DNA of 52,497 nucleotides from Hyphococcus sp. (GCA_021776415.1 JAJFFY010000098.1:1-52497), one strand, 5' to 3'. Numbered from the stretch's first letter, positions 8,677 to 17,499 are shown. Numbers and translations are program-made. Notes: generated by a model not told the origin, from the letters alone.

Positions 8677-9501
8677 TTAGCCAGTCAGCGACCGTGCACG
8701 CGCAACGGCGGCTCTCACCGCTTCATAGACCAGCCTGCCAAGCGCCTTGGCGTCGCCGTCAAGGATTTCCAGCGCCGCTTCGGTCGTACCGCCAGGCGAA
8801 GTGACGGCGCGGCGCATTTGCGCTGGACTGCGGGTCTCGGTCTCCATCAGCGCGCCGGCGCCGATCAAGGTCGCCCTGGCGAGCTTAGCAGCGGCGTCTT
8901 TTGACAACCCCAGCGCCTCACCCGCATCAGCCAGCGCTTCGGTCAACAAAAAGTAATAAGCGGGGCCAGAACCGGAAATCGCCGTGACCAGATCTATCTC
9001 CGCCTCAGCGCTCACCCAGACCGTCTCACCTACAGCGCGCATCAATGTTTCTACCAACGCCCGGCCCACATCATCGACAGCGTCCGGCGCATAAAGCCCG
9101 GTGACCCCTTTGCCGATTGCGGCCGGCAGATTGGGCATCGCGCGGGTGATTTTTTCCGCGCCGCCAAGCGCTGCGGATATGCTGGCTATATCTTTGCCGG
9201 CCATAACAGAGATAACCACCGCCTGGCGCGCAAGATCGGCAAATCGCCCCAGCACATCGCCCGCCATTTGCGGCTTGACCGCAATCACCACTGCGTCAAC
9301 GCCAGAACTATCAGCGTCATCGACCGGTGGATTGAGCGTCACGCCATGGGTCTTACACAAGGCCTTAATCTCATCACCAATAGCCGGATCAAACACAACC
9401 GAGCCCGCCGGCGTGATCACCCCGCCCGCAAGCCAACCGCGCAATAGCGCGCCGCCCATGGCGCCGGCGCCGATGAGAGCCACGGTAGGTTTTTGTCTCA
9501 T
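8677..9501 (-). CDS. proC: Pyrroline-5-carboxylate reductase
   Basis: 274 residues, the usual ProC length. It reduces pyrroline-5-carboxylate to proline with NAD(P)H in the cytoplasm. The N-terminal Rossmann fold has GAGAMGGALLRGWL; VIAVKPQ follows at ~94; the C-terminal dimerisation domain carries ISGSGPAYYFLLTEALADAG and VTSPGGTTEAAL, which form the substrate site. It lies 9 bp downstream of the YbjN-domain gene on the same strand. That order, ybjN-like then proC, is conserved in many alphaproteobacteria and implies an operon. Confidence 0.95.
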   Translation of the reverse strand: MRQKPTVALIGAGAMGGALLRGWLAGGVITPAGSVVFDPAIGDEIKALCKTHGVTLNPPVDDADSSGVDAVVIAVKPQMAGDVLGRFADLARQAVVISVMAGKDIASISAALGGAEKITRAMPNLPAAIGKGVTGLYAPDAVDDVGRALVETLMRAVGETVWVSAEAEIDLVTAISGSGPAYYFLLTEALADAGEALGLSKDAAAKLARATLIGAGALMETETRSPAQMRRAVTSPGGTTEAALEILDGDAKALGRLVYEAVRAAVARARSLTG

Positions 9502-9510
9502 GATTGCAGT

Positions 9511-10014
9511 CTACGCGTTTCCGGCAGTTTCGAAAAGCGAAGCTTTCAATGCGTCATCCGGGCCCTTGCCGCCCCAGACCAGAAAGTTGAACGCCGGATA
9601 AAACCGGTCAACAGCCTCAGCCGATGCGCGGATCAGCGCCTCACCCTGGCCCTGGTCGAGCGCGCCTCCCTCGGGTAAGATCGCGGCGTTGCGATAAACG
9701 ATGCTTTTATCATCCGCCCAAAGATCGAAATGCCCGACCCAGAGGCGTTCATTGACCATGGTGACAAGACGACTGGCTTCATCAACCCGCCCGGCCGGAG
9801 CCTTCAGGTCAATTGGGGCGCCCATCTGCATGGTCGACAGTTCCGGGCGCCAGGTAAACCACAATCCCAAATCGCGCCACACGCCGGGAAGCATCACATG
9901 CAATTCCGAATCGCTGATGCGCTCCATATCAAAGCCGAGATTTTCCGCCGCCGATTCGAGCGCCGCCAGCGGATCGACAGCCTTGCTCGGCTTACGGATC
10001 AGTTCAATTGACAT
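9511..10014 (-). CDS. YbjN domain-containing protein
   Basis: 167 residues with no signal peptide or membrane segment. The central part (LLFTWRPEL-like strand, LVTMVNERLWVGHFDLW, IVYRNAAIL) fits the YbjN/TY-type-III-chaperone-like fold, and the tail FLVWGGKGPDDALKASLFE resembles alphaproteobacterial YbjN proteins encoded next to proC. Biochemical role is unknown. The ATG at 10014 is chosen because AAAAAGGA precedes it by 6 bases; the extension to 10095 is basic and unconserved in character. Probably co-transcribed with proC. Confidence 0.82.
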   Translation of the reverse strand: MSIELIRKPSKAVDPLAALESAAENLGFDMERISDSELHVMLPGVWRDLGLWFTWRPELSTMQMGAPIDLKAPAGRVDEASRLVTMVNERLWVGHFDLWADDKSIVYRNAAILPEGGALDQGQGEALIRASAEAVDRFYPAFNFLVWGGKGPDDALKASLFETAGNA

Positions 10015-10147
10015 CAGCGGTCCTTTTTCGCGGCTAAGGCGACCTTCAACGGACCGCCACAACCAACAAGACGCGCCGATTCGGGTGGGCGGCAAATGAT
10101 TCGATTGGACTGGTTTTCCTCAGAATGCAGGAAACTGGCCTCAGTTG

Positions 10148-10363
10148 TTAAAGGTTTTTTGGGAGCCGCTGGATAACATAGATCGCGACCGAAAGGGCTA
10201 CAGCGCCAAGCAATAATAGGCCGACACCCTCTTGCGCATTTCCTTGACTTAAATTTATCACCCCAGTGGTGAAGGCGAGAATTATTCCTATTCCTATGGC
10301 GCCAGCGACGGGGATAAAAACAATGATACCTATAACCATTGCTAAAATTCTTAGAAAATCCAT
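10148..10363 (-). CDS. Small two-helix membrane protein, hypothetical
   Basis: 71 residues with hydrophobic segments at ~5-30 (ILAMVIGIIVFIPVAGAIGI) and ~47-62 (LLLLGAVALSVAIYVI), ending RLPKNL. AAAGG stands about 10 bases before the ATG. The amino-acid pattern is that of a real small inner-membrane protein, but no family is recognised. The flanks (10,364-10,558) contain nothing else convincing. Confidence 0.5.
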   Translation of the reverse strand: MDFLRILAMVIGIIVFIPVAGAIGIGIILAFTTGVINLSQGNAQEGVGLLLLGAVALSVAIYVIQRLPKNL

Positions 10364-10558
10364 CTGTTACGGACCTTTTTTAATATAAAAGCGAATACAA
10401 GCTTGGTGCTGAAAACCTACCAAACCACATTTTCGATAAAACCGAAAATTCCGGTCCCTATACTGTCCATCAAAACCGACCGGTTTTGGTTGGTCATAGC
10501 CCTTAGGTGCTCGTTAGTTGGCTATTGGTCAGTATCTATGGCGCATCCTTACATTGCA

Positions 10559-10729
10559 CTAAAACAAATTAAATTTGAGAACTATAATGAACACCATAAA
10601 TCCGAGGCTCAGAAGAAATTGAATGAAAAATTTTCCTTTCTTTTCGCCGTCTTCCCCAGGAGAGAGGAAGCCAACGAAGAAAAAGGCGGTCGCCAGAAAT
10701 CCAAATGTTATTAACACCCATTCTATCAT
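10559..10729 (-). CDS. 56-residue two-helix membrane protein downstream of ubiK
   Basis: A short frame, MIEWVLITFGFLATAFFFVG.., with two hydrophobic helices (~4-22 and ~34-52) separated by a charged loop SPGEDGEKKGK. Its ATG lies 7 bp after the ubiK stop and is preceded by GAGG at 5 bases, so translation coupled to ubiK is likely. The overlapping plus-strand frame at 10,403-10,714 has poorer composition and is rejected. I do not recognise a family; a role with UbiK is only suggested by position. Confidence 0.55.
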   Translation of the reverse strand: MIEWVLITFGFLATAFFFVGFLSPGEDGEKKGKFFIQFLLSLGFMVFIIVLKFNLF

Positions 10730-10736
10730 ATCGTCC

Positions 10737-10985
10737 TCAAACGCCGGTCTTTTCTTCTAACGCAGCGATTCGCACCTTCAAAGCGGCGTTTTCCTCACGC
10801 GCGGTGCGGGCCATATCACGCACCGCGTCAAACTCCTCCCGGGGGACGAAATCCATGTCGGCGATCAGCCGTTGAAGCTGGCTTTTCATCGCCGTTTCCG
10901 CTTCCCGGCGTACGCCGTCCGCCGCGCCCGCCGCCTCGGTCATCAGCTTGGCGATCTCGTCAAAAATAGCGCTCTGTGTCTGCAT
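10737..10985 (-). CDS. ubiK: Ubiquinone biosynthesis accessory factor UbiK (BMFP domain)
   Basis: 82 residues; small, charged, with a C-terminal coiled coil (VREEFDAVRDMARTAREENAAL-type heptads) and a preceding amphipathic helix. This is the BMFP/YqiC fold. UbiK assists the aerobic coenzyme Q biosynthesis complex by binding UbiJ and membranes. The sequence RLIADMDFVPREEFDAVRDM is typical of the family. It is transcribed away from lgt; the shared 200-bp upstream region contains a dispersed repeat and a long hairpin. Confidence 0.85.
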   Translation of the reverse strand: MQTQSAIFDEIAKLMTEAAGAADGVRREAETAMKSQLQRLIADMDFVPREEFDAVRDMARTAREENAALKVRIAALEEKTGV

Positions 10986-11075
10986 CGAAAAATCCTTTCA
11001 CATGACTATATAGAACGGCGAGGCGCGGGGCGACAGGGGCGAAGAACCGCGCTATTGAGACGCAGATAGCGCCGG

Positions 11076-11102
11076 GCGAAAAAGTGGGAACCGGTTTTTC
11101 GC
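11076..11102. repeat. Alphaproteobacterial dispersed intergenic repeat (hairpin)
   Basis: Perfect 8-base arms GCGAAAAA / TTTTTCGC enclose GTGGGAACCG. The string AAGTGGGAACCGGTTTT followed by CGCACCATCCGG-like sequence is a motif I know as widespread between genes of alphaproteobacteria. Function is unsettled (regulatory hairpin or selfish repeat). Confidence 0.6.
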
Positions 11103-11127
11103 ACCATCCGGCGCGCAGCAAGAATCT

Positions 11128-11165
11128 AGAATATTGGGCGATTCCTGTTAATCGCCCGATATTCT
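11128..11165. repeat. 16-bp stem hairpin upstream of lgt
   Basis: AGAATATTGGGCGATT and AATCGCCCGATATTCT pair over 16 bases with a single G-T wobble and a 6-base loop (CCTGTT). It ends 23 bases before the lgt start. It could be a transcription attenuator, an mRNA-stability element or part of the adjacent dispersed repeat. Confidence 0.6.
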
Positions 11166-11188
11166 GGTCCCCCAACCTGGCGAGTTAA

Positions 11189-12043
11189 ATGAGCATACCC
11201 TACCCCAATATTGACCCGATCGCCCTGCAGCTGGGCCCCTTGCCGATCCGCTGGTACTCGCTTGCCTATATTGGCGGGCTGGCGGCTGGCTGGTGGTATC
11301 TGGCGCGGCTGATCAAAAATAATGGTCTGTGGGCCAAGGGCGGCGCGCCGGTCACTCGGGCCCTCCTCGACGACGTGATTTTCTGGGTCGCTATCGGGGC
11401 GATGGCCGGCGGTCGCATCGGCTATATGCTGTTTTACGAACCCGCGATCCTGATACAGCCGTGGCAACCGATTTTCGGGTTTCTGCCCTTCCCGCCGGCG
11501 TTGATGCTGTGGAAAGGCGGCATGTCGTTTCATGGCGGGCTGATTGGCGTTACGCTTGCGGGGTTTTTCTTCGCCCGCAAATATAAACTCAATGCTCTGT
11601 CGCTCGGCGATTTATTCGCCGCCGCTGCACCCTTCGGGTTGTTCTTTGGCCGCATGGCGAACTTTATCAACGCCGAGCTTTATGGCCGCCCGTGGGACGG
11701 GCCGTGGTCGATGGTGTTCCCATCCGACCCGCTTGGCCTTGCGCGCCATCCAAGCCAGCTCTATGAGGCGGCGCTGGAGGGCATTGTCCTGTTCGTGGTC
11801 ATTCGCATCGCAACCCATTCCTTCAACCTCCTCAAGCGCCCGGGCGCGACCATCGGGTTGTTCCTCGCCGGCTATTCTTTGTCGCGTATCTTTATTGAAA
11901 ATTTCCGCGAGCCGGACACGCATATGCCGGACTTTCCGCTTGGGCTAACCATGGGCATGATGTTGTCACTGCCGATGCTGGCGCTCGGCCTGTGGATGAT
12001 ATGGCGTACAAGGACGAAAACAAGTGAGACGGTTGCAAAATGA
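11189..12043 (+). CDS. lgt: Prolipoprotein diacylglyceryl transferase
   Basis: 284 residues, seven or so membrane helices. Lgt moves diacylglyceryl from phosphatidylglycerol to the lipobox Cys of prolipoproteins at the inner membrane. The diagnostic motifs are present: MSFHGGLIGV with the essential His, GRMANFINAELYGRP, and HPSQLYEAALEG. It would be needed for the lipoproteins found further right (GspD and the candidate immunity lipoprotein). Its end overlaps the next start by 4 bp (ATGA), beginning a tightly packed lgt-midA-pgeF operon common in alphaproteobacteria. Confidence 0.95.
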   Translation: MSIPYPNIDPIALQLGPLPIRWYSLAYIGGLAAGWWYLARLIKNNGLWAKGGAPVTRALLDDVIFWVAIGAMAGGRIGYMLFYEPAILIQPWQPIFGFLPFPPALMLWKGGMSFHGGLIGVTLAGFFFARKYKLNALSLGDLFAAAAPFGLFFGRMANFINAELYGRPWDGPWSMVFPSDPLGLARHPSQLYEAALEGIVLFVVIRIATHSFNLLKRPGATIGLFLAGYSLSRIFIENFREPDTHMPDFPLGLTMGMMLSLPMLALGLWMIWRTRTKTSETVAK

Positions 12044-13158
12044 CCGATGCTGCCGGAGCGGCGGAGCCGACGCCGCTTGAAGAACGTCTGATCAACCTCA
12101 TCAAGCTCAAGGGCCCGATCACGGTCGCCGACTATATGGCCGATGCGCTCGGTCACCCCCATGACGGTTATTACATGAGCCAGACGCCGATCGGCGCCAA
12201 TGGCGATTTCATTACCGCGCCGGAAATCAGCCAGACTTTCGGCGAGCTGATCGGGCTCTGGCTGGTGGAGGCCTGGCGCGCCATGGGCTCGCCCGACGAT
12301 TTCAACCTCATCGAACTCGGGCCCGGCCGCGGCGTCCTGATGGAAGATATCCTGCGCGCTGCACGGCTGCGCCCGGAATTTATCAGGGGCGCGCATCTGT
12401 GGCTGCTGGAGACCTCTGGCCGGCTTCGCGTCGAACAACAAAAGCGCCTGCGCGGCGCCGGGCTTGACCCGATGTGGGCCGATGAGTTCGCCGACATTCC
12501 GCCGGCGCCATCGCTGATTGTCGCCAACGAGTTTTTCGACTGCCTGCCGATCCATCAATATCAGCGCGTCAAAACCAGCTGGCGCGAGCGCCTGGTCGGG
12601 CTGAACAACGATGAGACCGGCCTTGATTTTGTACTCGGCAAAACCCCGCCGCCGCCAGCGTTGAACTTGCCTGCGACGTCCGCCAGCAAGGAAGGCGATA
12701 TCGTCGAGATATCTTTTGCGGCGCGCGACTTCACCGCCGGTCTCAGCGAGCAGCTGACCGAGCATGGCGGGCAAGCCTTGATCATTGATTACGGGCACAT
12801 GCAGTCAGGCATGGGCGAGACCTTGCAAGCCGTGCGCGCGCATAAATTCTGGCCGCCGCTCGCCTCCCCCGGCCGCGCCGACGTGACCGCGCATGTGGAC
12901 TTTGAAGCGCTTGGCGCCACAGCAATTGATCATGGCGCGGTAGCGCACGGACCGGTCAGTCAGGGAGAATTTCTCGAACGGCTTGGCCTCAACATTCGCG
13001 TTGAAATGCTGTGCAAGGGTAAGACCGCCGAGCAGGCGAAAACCATCCGCGCCGGCGCCTACCGGATCGCATCGCCTGACCAGATGGGAGAAATTTTCAA
13101 GGTAATGTGCGTTTGTGCGCCGAGCCTTCCCGCGCCGTCCGGATTTGAAGACATATGA
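12040..13158 (+). CDS. MidA/NDUFAF7-like SAM-dependent methyltransferase
   Basis: 372 residues. The family includes mitochondrial NDUFAF7, which methylates an arginine of a complex I subunit. Visible features: PITVADYMADALGHP and YYMSQTPIGANGDFITAPEISQ near the N-terminus, SAM-binding LIELGPGRGVLMEDIL (~91-106), VANEFFDCLPI (~166-176) and LIIDYGHMQSG (~247-257). Start and stop each overlap the neighbouring genes by 4 bp, so it is translationally coupled between lgt and pgeF. Role in complex I assembly is known for relatives, not shown here. Confidence 0.9.
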   Translation: MTDAAGAAEPTPLEERLINLIKLKGPITVADYMADALGHPHDGYYMSQTPIGANGDFITAPEISQTFGELIGLWLVEAWRAMGSPDDFNLIELGPGRGVLMEDILRAARLRPEFIRGAHLWLLETSGRLRVEQQKRLRGAGLDPMWADEFADIPPAPSLIVANEFFDCLPIHQYQRVKTSWRERLVGLNNDETGLDFVLGKTPPPPALNLPATSASKEGDIVEISFAARDFTAGLSEQLTEHGGQALIIDYGHMQSGMGETLQAVRAHKFWPPLASPGRADVTAHVDFEALGATAIDHGAVAHGPVSQGEFLERLGLNIRVEMLCKGKTAEQAKTIRAGAYRIASPDQMGEIFKVMCVCAPSLPAPSGFEDI

Positions 13159-13925
13159 CGCCGCCATTTTTAACGTCGCCGCTGCTGACCGCGCCCAATC
13201 TTGCACACGGGTTTTTTGGCCGCTCTGGCGGCGTTTCAACTGGCGTTTACGCATCCCTCAATGTCGGCCCCGGGTCTGACGACAAGCCTGATGACGTCAC
13301 CGAGAACCGGCGGCGCTGCGCGGCAGCGTTGGGCTGCGAGCCGGACCGGCTGGTGACGAACTACCAGATCCATTCGAGCGATGTCGTCATCATCGATGCG
13401 CCGTGGACAGAGGCCCCGGCAAAGGCCGACGGGCTGGTCACCAAGACCCGCGGCCTCGTGCTCGGCGTCCTCGCTGCTGACTGCATGGCGTGGCTGTTTG
13501 CAGACCCGGAAGCGGGCGTCATCGCCGCCGCACATGCAGGCTGGCGCGGCGCGCTGGCAGGCGTGTTGGAGAACACCGTCGCGGCGATGGAGAGCCTTGG
13601 CGCCAATCGCAGCGATATCCGCGCCGCCCTCGGGCCTTGCTTGCGGCAATCCAATTTTGAGGTCGGCCTCGATCTGGTTGACGCTTTCACGGAAAAATTC
13701 ACCGACGCAGAGACATTCTTCACGCCCGGCAAATCGGCCCAAAAACGCCAGCTCGATCTTGCCGGTTTCGGCGCCTGGCGGCTGCGCCAATCCGGGGTTA
13801 CGCAGATAGACGATCTCGGGCTGTGCACGCTTGCCACGCCGGAGGCATATTTCAGCTATCGCGCCAGCCGACGGGGCGCTGAAACCGACTATGGGCGTAA
13901 CCTCTCAGCGATTGCGATTCGGTGA
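13155..13925 (+). CDS. pgeF: Peptidoglycan editing factor PgeF / multicopper polyphenol oxidase family
   Basis: 256 residues, DUF152/YfiH family. Members act as purine nucleoside phosphorylase/adenosine deaminase-like enzymes and prevent misincorporation of residues in peptidoglycan. The Zn/active-site signature is clear: AADCMAWLF, IAAAHAGWRGALAGV and LGPCLRQSNFEV, supplying the Cys-His-Cys set. The start overlaps the midA-like stop (ATGA). Last gene of the lgt operon; prs follows after 89 bp. Confidence 0.92.
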   Translation: MTPPFLTSPLLTAPNLAHGFFGRSGGVSTGVYASLNVGPGSDDKPDDVTENRRRCAAALGCEPDRLVTNYQIHSSDVVIIDAPWTEAPAKADGLVTKTRGLVLGVLAADCMAWLFADPEAGVIAAAHAGWRGALAGVLENTVAAMESLGANRSDIRAALGPCLRQSNFEVGLDLVDAFTEKFTDAETFFTPGKSAQKRQLDLAGFGAWRLRQSGVTQIDDLGLCTLATPEAYFSYRASRRGAETDYGRNLSAIAIR

Positions 13926-14014
13926 AAAATCCTTCGCCAGCGGGGTTGCGCGACGGTCAAGAAACCGTCATGAAACGCGCGTCAATATTGGGCATGCGTC
14001 ATGGGGTTTAGATC

Positions 14015-14959
14015 ATGAAACTGATCGCGGGAAACTCAAATCGCCGTCTTAGTGAGGCCATTGCTCACACGCTGACGACGAGCCTGGCCGTTGCGGATAT
14101 CAAAACATTTAAAGACGGCGAAGTCTTCGTTGAGATTCAGGAAAATGTCCGCGGCGAGGATGTTTTCGTCATCCAGTCAACCTCGCATCCGGCCAACGAC
14201 CACCTGATGGAATTGTTGATCACCATCGATGCGCTGACTCGTGCATCGGCCAGCCGGATCACCGCCGTCATCCCCTATTTCGGTTACGCCCGCCAGGACC
14301 GCAAGGCCGGACCGCGCACGCCGATCTCGGCAAAGCTGGTGGCTAACCTGATCACCACCGCCGGCGCCGACCGGGTGTTGACCCTTGATCTACATGCCGG
14401 CCAGATCCAGGGCTTTTTTGATATCCCGACCGACAATCTGTTTGCGGTGAAGGAATTTGAGCGGCGCGCGCGCGAAATCTTCAACCACAATCTCAACGAC
14501 ATGACGGTAGTCTCTCCCGATGTCGGCGGCGTTGTGCGCGCACGGGCCTTGTCCAAACGCCTCGACCAGCGGCCGCTGGCGATCGTCGATAAGCGCCGCG
14601 AGGGACCGGGCCAGTCGGAAGTAATGAACATCATCGGCGATGTCGACGGCCGGCACTGTTTTATCTTTGACGACATCATCGATTCCGGCGGCACGCTTTG
14701 CAATGCGGCCCAGGCGATCATGGACAAGGGCGCAAAAAGCGTTTCCGCATGCGTCACCCACGGTGTTCTTTCCGATAGCGCCGCTGCGCGGATCATTAAG
14801 GCCGATGCGCTGACCAGGTTGATCATCACTGATTCGATTGAAGCGCCGGCCGATGTCGCCGCATGCCCGAAGATCGAGCAAGTCACGATCGCCCCCCTCT
14901 TCGGAGAGGCGATCCGGCGCATCGCCAACGAAGAATCCGTCTCTAGCCTGTTCGACTGA
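14015..14959 (+). CDS. prs: Ribose-phosphate pyrophosphokinase
   Basis: 314 residues, full length. It makes PRPP from ribose 5-phosphate and ATP, feeding nucleotide, His and Trp synthesis. Motifs: [12 protein letters not shown] at the N-terminus, [16 protein letters not shown], the flexible loop [23 protein letters not shown] and the PRPP-binding loop [16 protein letters not shown]. The protein is highly conserved throughout. It has its own 89-bp upstream gap, which holds no distinct hairpin. Confidence 0.97.
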   Translation: MKLIAGNSNRRLSEAIAHTLTTSLAVADIKTFKDGEVFVEIQENVRGEDVFVIQSTSHPANDHLMELLITIDALTRASASRITAVIPYFGYARQDRKAGPRTPISAKLVANLITTAGADRVLTLDLHAGQIQGFFDIPTDNLFAVKEFERRAREIFNHNLNDMTVVSPDVGGVVRARALSKRLDQRPLAIVDKRREGPGQSEVMNIIGDVDGRHCFIFDDIIDSGGTLCNAAQAIMDKGAKSVSACVTHGVLSDSAAARIIKADALTRLIITDSIEAPADVAACPKIEQVTIAPLFGEAIRRIANEESVSSLFD

Positions 14960-15087
14960 GGCCAGCTCGCCGCTCATGGCTGGTTGAAAACCCCAACATG
15001 AACGACGACATAAAACCCCTCGGCATTTATCAAGCCTGGAAAGCAGGCGACCGGGATCGCAAATAACAGTGTCAAAGGAGTGGCGTC

Positions 15088-15372
15088 ATGGCGAAGGCTA
15101 TATGGAACGGTGAAGTCATTGCACAAAGCGACAGCTTCGAAGTCGTTGAAGGCAACGTCTATTTTCCAACAGACGCCGTGAATAAGAAATATTTGCGGCC
15201 GTCCGATCATACATCCCACTGCCCGTGGAAAGGCGACGCCAGCTATTACACGCTCGCCGTCAATGGCGAAGAGAATGTCAACGCCGCCTGGTACTACCCG
15301 GAGACGCTTGAAAAGGCGGCACATATTAAAGACCACATCGCCTTCTGGAACGGCGTCGAGGTCAGCCAATAG
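15088..15372 (+). CDS. DUF427 domain protein
   Basis: 94 residues. The DUF427 pattern is complete: AIWNGEVIAQSDSFEVVEGN, YFPTDAVNKKYL, then the diagnostic HCPWKGDASYYTL and AWYYPETLEKAAHIKDHIAFW. This is a small cytoplasmic fold of unknown activity. AAAGGAG seven bases before the ATG fixes the start. It is separated from prs by 128 bp and followed closely by the nucleotidyltransferase-like gene. Confidence 0.9.
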   Translation: MAKAIWNGEVIAQSDSFEVVEGNVYFPTDAVNKKYLRPSDHTSHCPWKGDASYYTLAVNGEENVNAAWYYPETLEKAAHIKDHIAFWNGVEVSQ

Positions 15373-15410
15373 CCGCGCCGGCAAAAAATAATACGGCGCT
15401 TGCGGCGTCT

Positions 15411-15833
15411 TTGAAACTCATCGCCGAGGCGGCGGCAATTTTTCACGATGACTGGCTGCTGATTGGCAGCGCGGCGGCCCATGTCGCCGGAGCTGATGTC
15501 GGTGCAATTGCCGACATCGATCTTCTGCTCAGCCAACGCGACATCAAAGCGCTTGATGCCCATTGGCGCTCCCGCAAAAGGTTCGATGTGCAACCCAGCA
15601 GCCGGTTTTGCTCGCAGATATTTCATCGTTTCGATGCGCCACTGCCAATAGAAGCGATGGCGGGGTTTGAGATGAAAACCCGAGACGGCGGCTGGTTGCG
15701 GCTGGAGCCCAAAACCCGAGCACAGTTCGGCGCGTTCTATGCGCCGGACCTTAACGAGCAAGTTGAAATTTTGAAGTTGATGGGGCGCGAAAAAGATACG
15801 CCAAGAATTCTGGCGCTGCAAAAAATGCTTTAG
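15411..15833 (+). CDS. Small nucleotidyltransferase-fold protein
   Basis: 140 residues. LIGSAAAHVAGADVGAIADIDLLLS gives the hG[S]..DhDh signature of the pol-beta/MNT-type nucleotidyltransferase fold, with the two acidic metal ligands in IADIDLL. The remainder (FRFDAPLPIEAMAGFEM-like) fits minimal nucleotidyltransferase-like proteins that are known from many proteobacteria. No start ATG exists: the frame opens at 15,330 and the only usual start codon before the motif is TTG 15,411 (an upstream CTG at 15,345 is less likely). Position 38 bp after DUF427 suggests co-transcription. Substrate unknown. Confidence 0.72.
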   Translation: MKLIAEAAAIFHDDWLLIGSAAAHVAGADVGAIADIDLLLSQRDIKALDAHWRSRKRFDVQPSSRFCSQIFHRFDAPLPIEAMAGFEMKTRDGGWLRLEPKTRAQFGAFYAPDLNEQVEILKLMGREKDTPRILALQKML

Positions 15834-15836
15834 CGG

Positions 15837-16283
15837 TTACTCTCCCAACAGATAAGAGGCGCCCGGATCAATCATGAACTTGCCGCAAAGCGCGTCGCGC
15901 CCGATCAGGAGAGGAAACTCCATCAGATCGCGATTGGTCAGCGATATATCGATTTTCCAGCGGCGCTTACCAAGACATATGTCTGTCTCGATGACAACAC
16001 GCTGTTCTTCTTGGCCATTAGAACTTTTTATCAGACGCTTGTCGGCAATCGGTGCGTGACAGAATATTTCCCGGTTTTTTTCGCCTTGCAACGTCTGAAG
16101 CCAAAACTCCACATGGCGCACGCCATCAGTCTCAAATTCTTTAATTTTGCTGGCGTGAATCGCCGAACTCTTGGCGCCGGTGTCGATCTTGGCGCCAATC
16201 CGCACAACGCCCAGATCCGGAAGCGCCGCCCACTCCCGCCAGCCGATCAGCGGCAATGTCTTTTTCGCGCCCGCGCCCGTCAA
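15837..16283 (-). CDS. RimK-type/retropepsin-like zinc protease family protein (PF05618)
   Basis: 148 residues. LIGWREWAALPDLGVV, IGAKIDTGAKSSAIHA, a central His-containing strand and FPLLIGRDALCGKFMIDP are the family's aspartic-protease-like landmarks (DTGA plus ILLGRxxL). Despite the database label of ATP-dependent zinc protease, relatives are thought to process or bind proteins; catalytic activity is uncertain. Its start overlaps the stop of the CaiB/BaiF gene by 4 bp, so the two are translationally coupled. Confidence 0.85.
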   Translation of the reverse strand: MTGAGAKKTLPLIGWREWAALPDLGVVRIGAKIDTGAKSSAIHASKIKEFETDGVRHVEFWLQTLQGEKNREIFCHAPIADKRLIKSSNGQEEQRVVIETDICLGKRRWKIDISLTNRDLMEFPLLIGRDALCGKFMIDPGASYLLGE

Positions 16284-17419
16284 AGCGTCCCGTCTTCTCG
16301 CCAGGCCGCGATCTCGCGGTCGTCAACGCCGATCTCCGCCAAAATTTCTTCCCAATGCTGCCCCGGCGAGGGAACCGGCCCCGGATCAGGCGGCGTCTCG
16401 CCGTCAAAGCGCGGCGCCGGGGCGGCCTGCAACACACCATCAATGTCGCGCAAAATGTTGCGCGCACACATGTGCTCGTCTTTGGCCGCCTCACCCGGCG
16501 TCAGCACCGGCGCGAAACAAACATCGGTTCCGTGCAAGCGCTTCACCCATTCATCGCGGGTCCGGGTCTTAAATATAGTTGCAAGACGCTGTTTCAGCAC
16601 CGGCCATTTTTCCCGGTCGAACTGGTTGGCGAATGCCGGGTCGTCCTGCAGCTCTTGCCGTTCGAGAAGTTCACTGTAAAATTTCGGCTCCAACGGCCCG
16701 ATGCTGATCCATTGGTCATCGGCGCATTGGTAGCTGGCGTAAAAATGCGCGCCGTCAATCATGCTTTGTCCGCGTGCGTCTGGCATTCCGCCTGCGGCGC
16801 GAAGCGAATATAACAGGTTCATCATATGCGCTGAGCCGTCGACGATGGCGGCGTCAACGACACACCCCTCGCCGGTCTCGCGCGCCTTGAGGACGCCGGC
16901 GAGTATGCCGATTGCAAGATAAAGCGAGCCGCCGCCGACATCGCCAACCAGCGTCGGCGGCGGCGTTGGCGCAGAGCCCTCAGCGCCGGCATACCAGGCC
17001 GCACCGGACAGTGAGACATAATTGATGTCGTGGCCCGCAACATGAGCGAGCGGGCCGTCCTGCCCCCAGCCCGTGAGGCGCCCGTAGACTAACTTCTTAT
17101 TTCGCTCGCGCATGTCGTCCGGCCCAAGGCCGAGCCGTTCCATCACGCCGGGGCGCAGCCCTTCAATCAGGGCGTCGGCATTGGCGACAATATCGGCTGC
17201 AATATTGCGCGCCGTCTGGTTTTTAAGATCGAGCGCTATGGATCGTTTGCCGCGCTTGAAAATAGCCGCGCCGCCCGTGTCCATGCCGCCCTTGCGCTCA
17301 ATCACGATCACATCGGCGCCAAGGTCGGCGAGCAACATGCCGCAAAACGGCGCCGGGCCCAGCCCTTCAAACTCAACTATTCGAATACCGGACAAAACGC
17401 CCCCGGGAATCCCACTCAT
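16280..17419 (-). CDS. CaiB/BaiF family CoA-transferase (alpha-methylacyl-CoA racemase-like)
   Basis: 379 residues, full-length class III CoA-transferase fold. Visible landmarks: ILSGIRIVEFEGLGPAPFCGMLLADLGADVI-type N-terminus, LVYGRLTGWGQDGP, GHDINYVSLSGA and GALFYASYQC-like segments. The GHDIN Asp matches the catalytic Asp of alpha-methylacyl-CoA racemase, so racemisation of branched acyl-CoA is more likely than CoA transfer, but the substrate is inferred. It overlaps the downstream zinc-protease-like gene by 4 bp. Confidence 0.9.
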   Translation of the reverse strand: MSGIPGGVLSGIRIVEFEGLGPAPFCGMLLADLGADVIVIERKGGMDTGGAAIFKRGKRSIALDLKNQTARNIAADIVANADALIEGLRPGVMERLGLGPDDMRERNKKLVYGRLTGWGQDGPLAHVAGHDINYVSLSGAAWYAGAEGSAPTPPPTLVGDVGGGSLYLAIGILAGVLKARETGEGCVVDAAIVDGSAHMMNLLYSLRAAGGMPDARGQSMIDGAHFYASYQCADDQWISIGPLEPKFYSELLERQELQDDPAFANQFDREKWPVLKQRLATIFKTRTRDEWVKRLHGTDVCFAPVLTPGEAAKDEHMCARNILRDIDGVLQAAPAPRFDGETPPDPGPVPSPGQHWEEILAEIGVDDREIAAWREDGTL

Positions 17420-17499
17420 GGCAACCCTTTCGTGCTCTCACTTGCATAGTTGATTGAGAAATTGGCGCAAAGCAAGAAGCTCACACCGTAGTGCACAAT

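Noticed and set aside
10403..10714. 103-residue plus-strand frame with MVLKTYQTTFSIK start
   Set aside because: Low-complexity charged end and no ribosome-binding site; the minus strand here encodes a better two-helix protein coupled to ubiK.
14998..15066. 22-residue frame MNDDIKPLGIYQAWKAGDRDRK between prs and DUF427
   Set aside because: Too short and without a clear ribosome-binding site; could be a leader peptide but nothing supports it.
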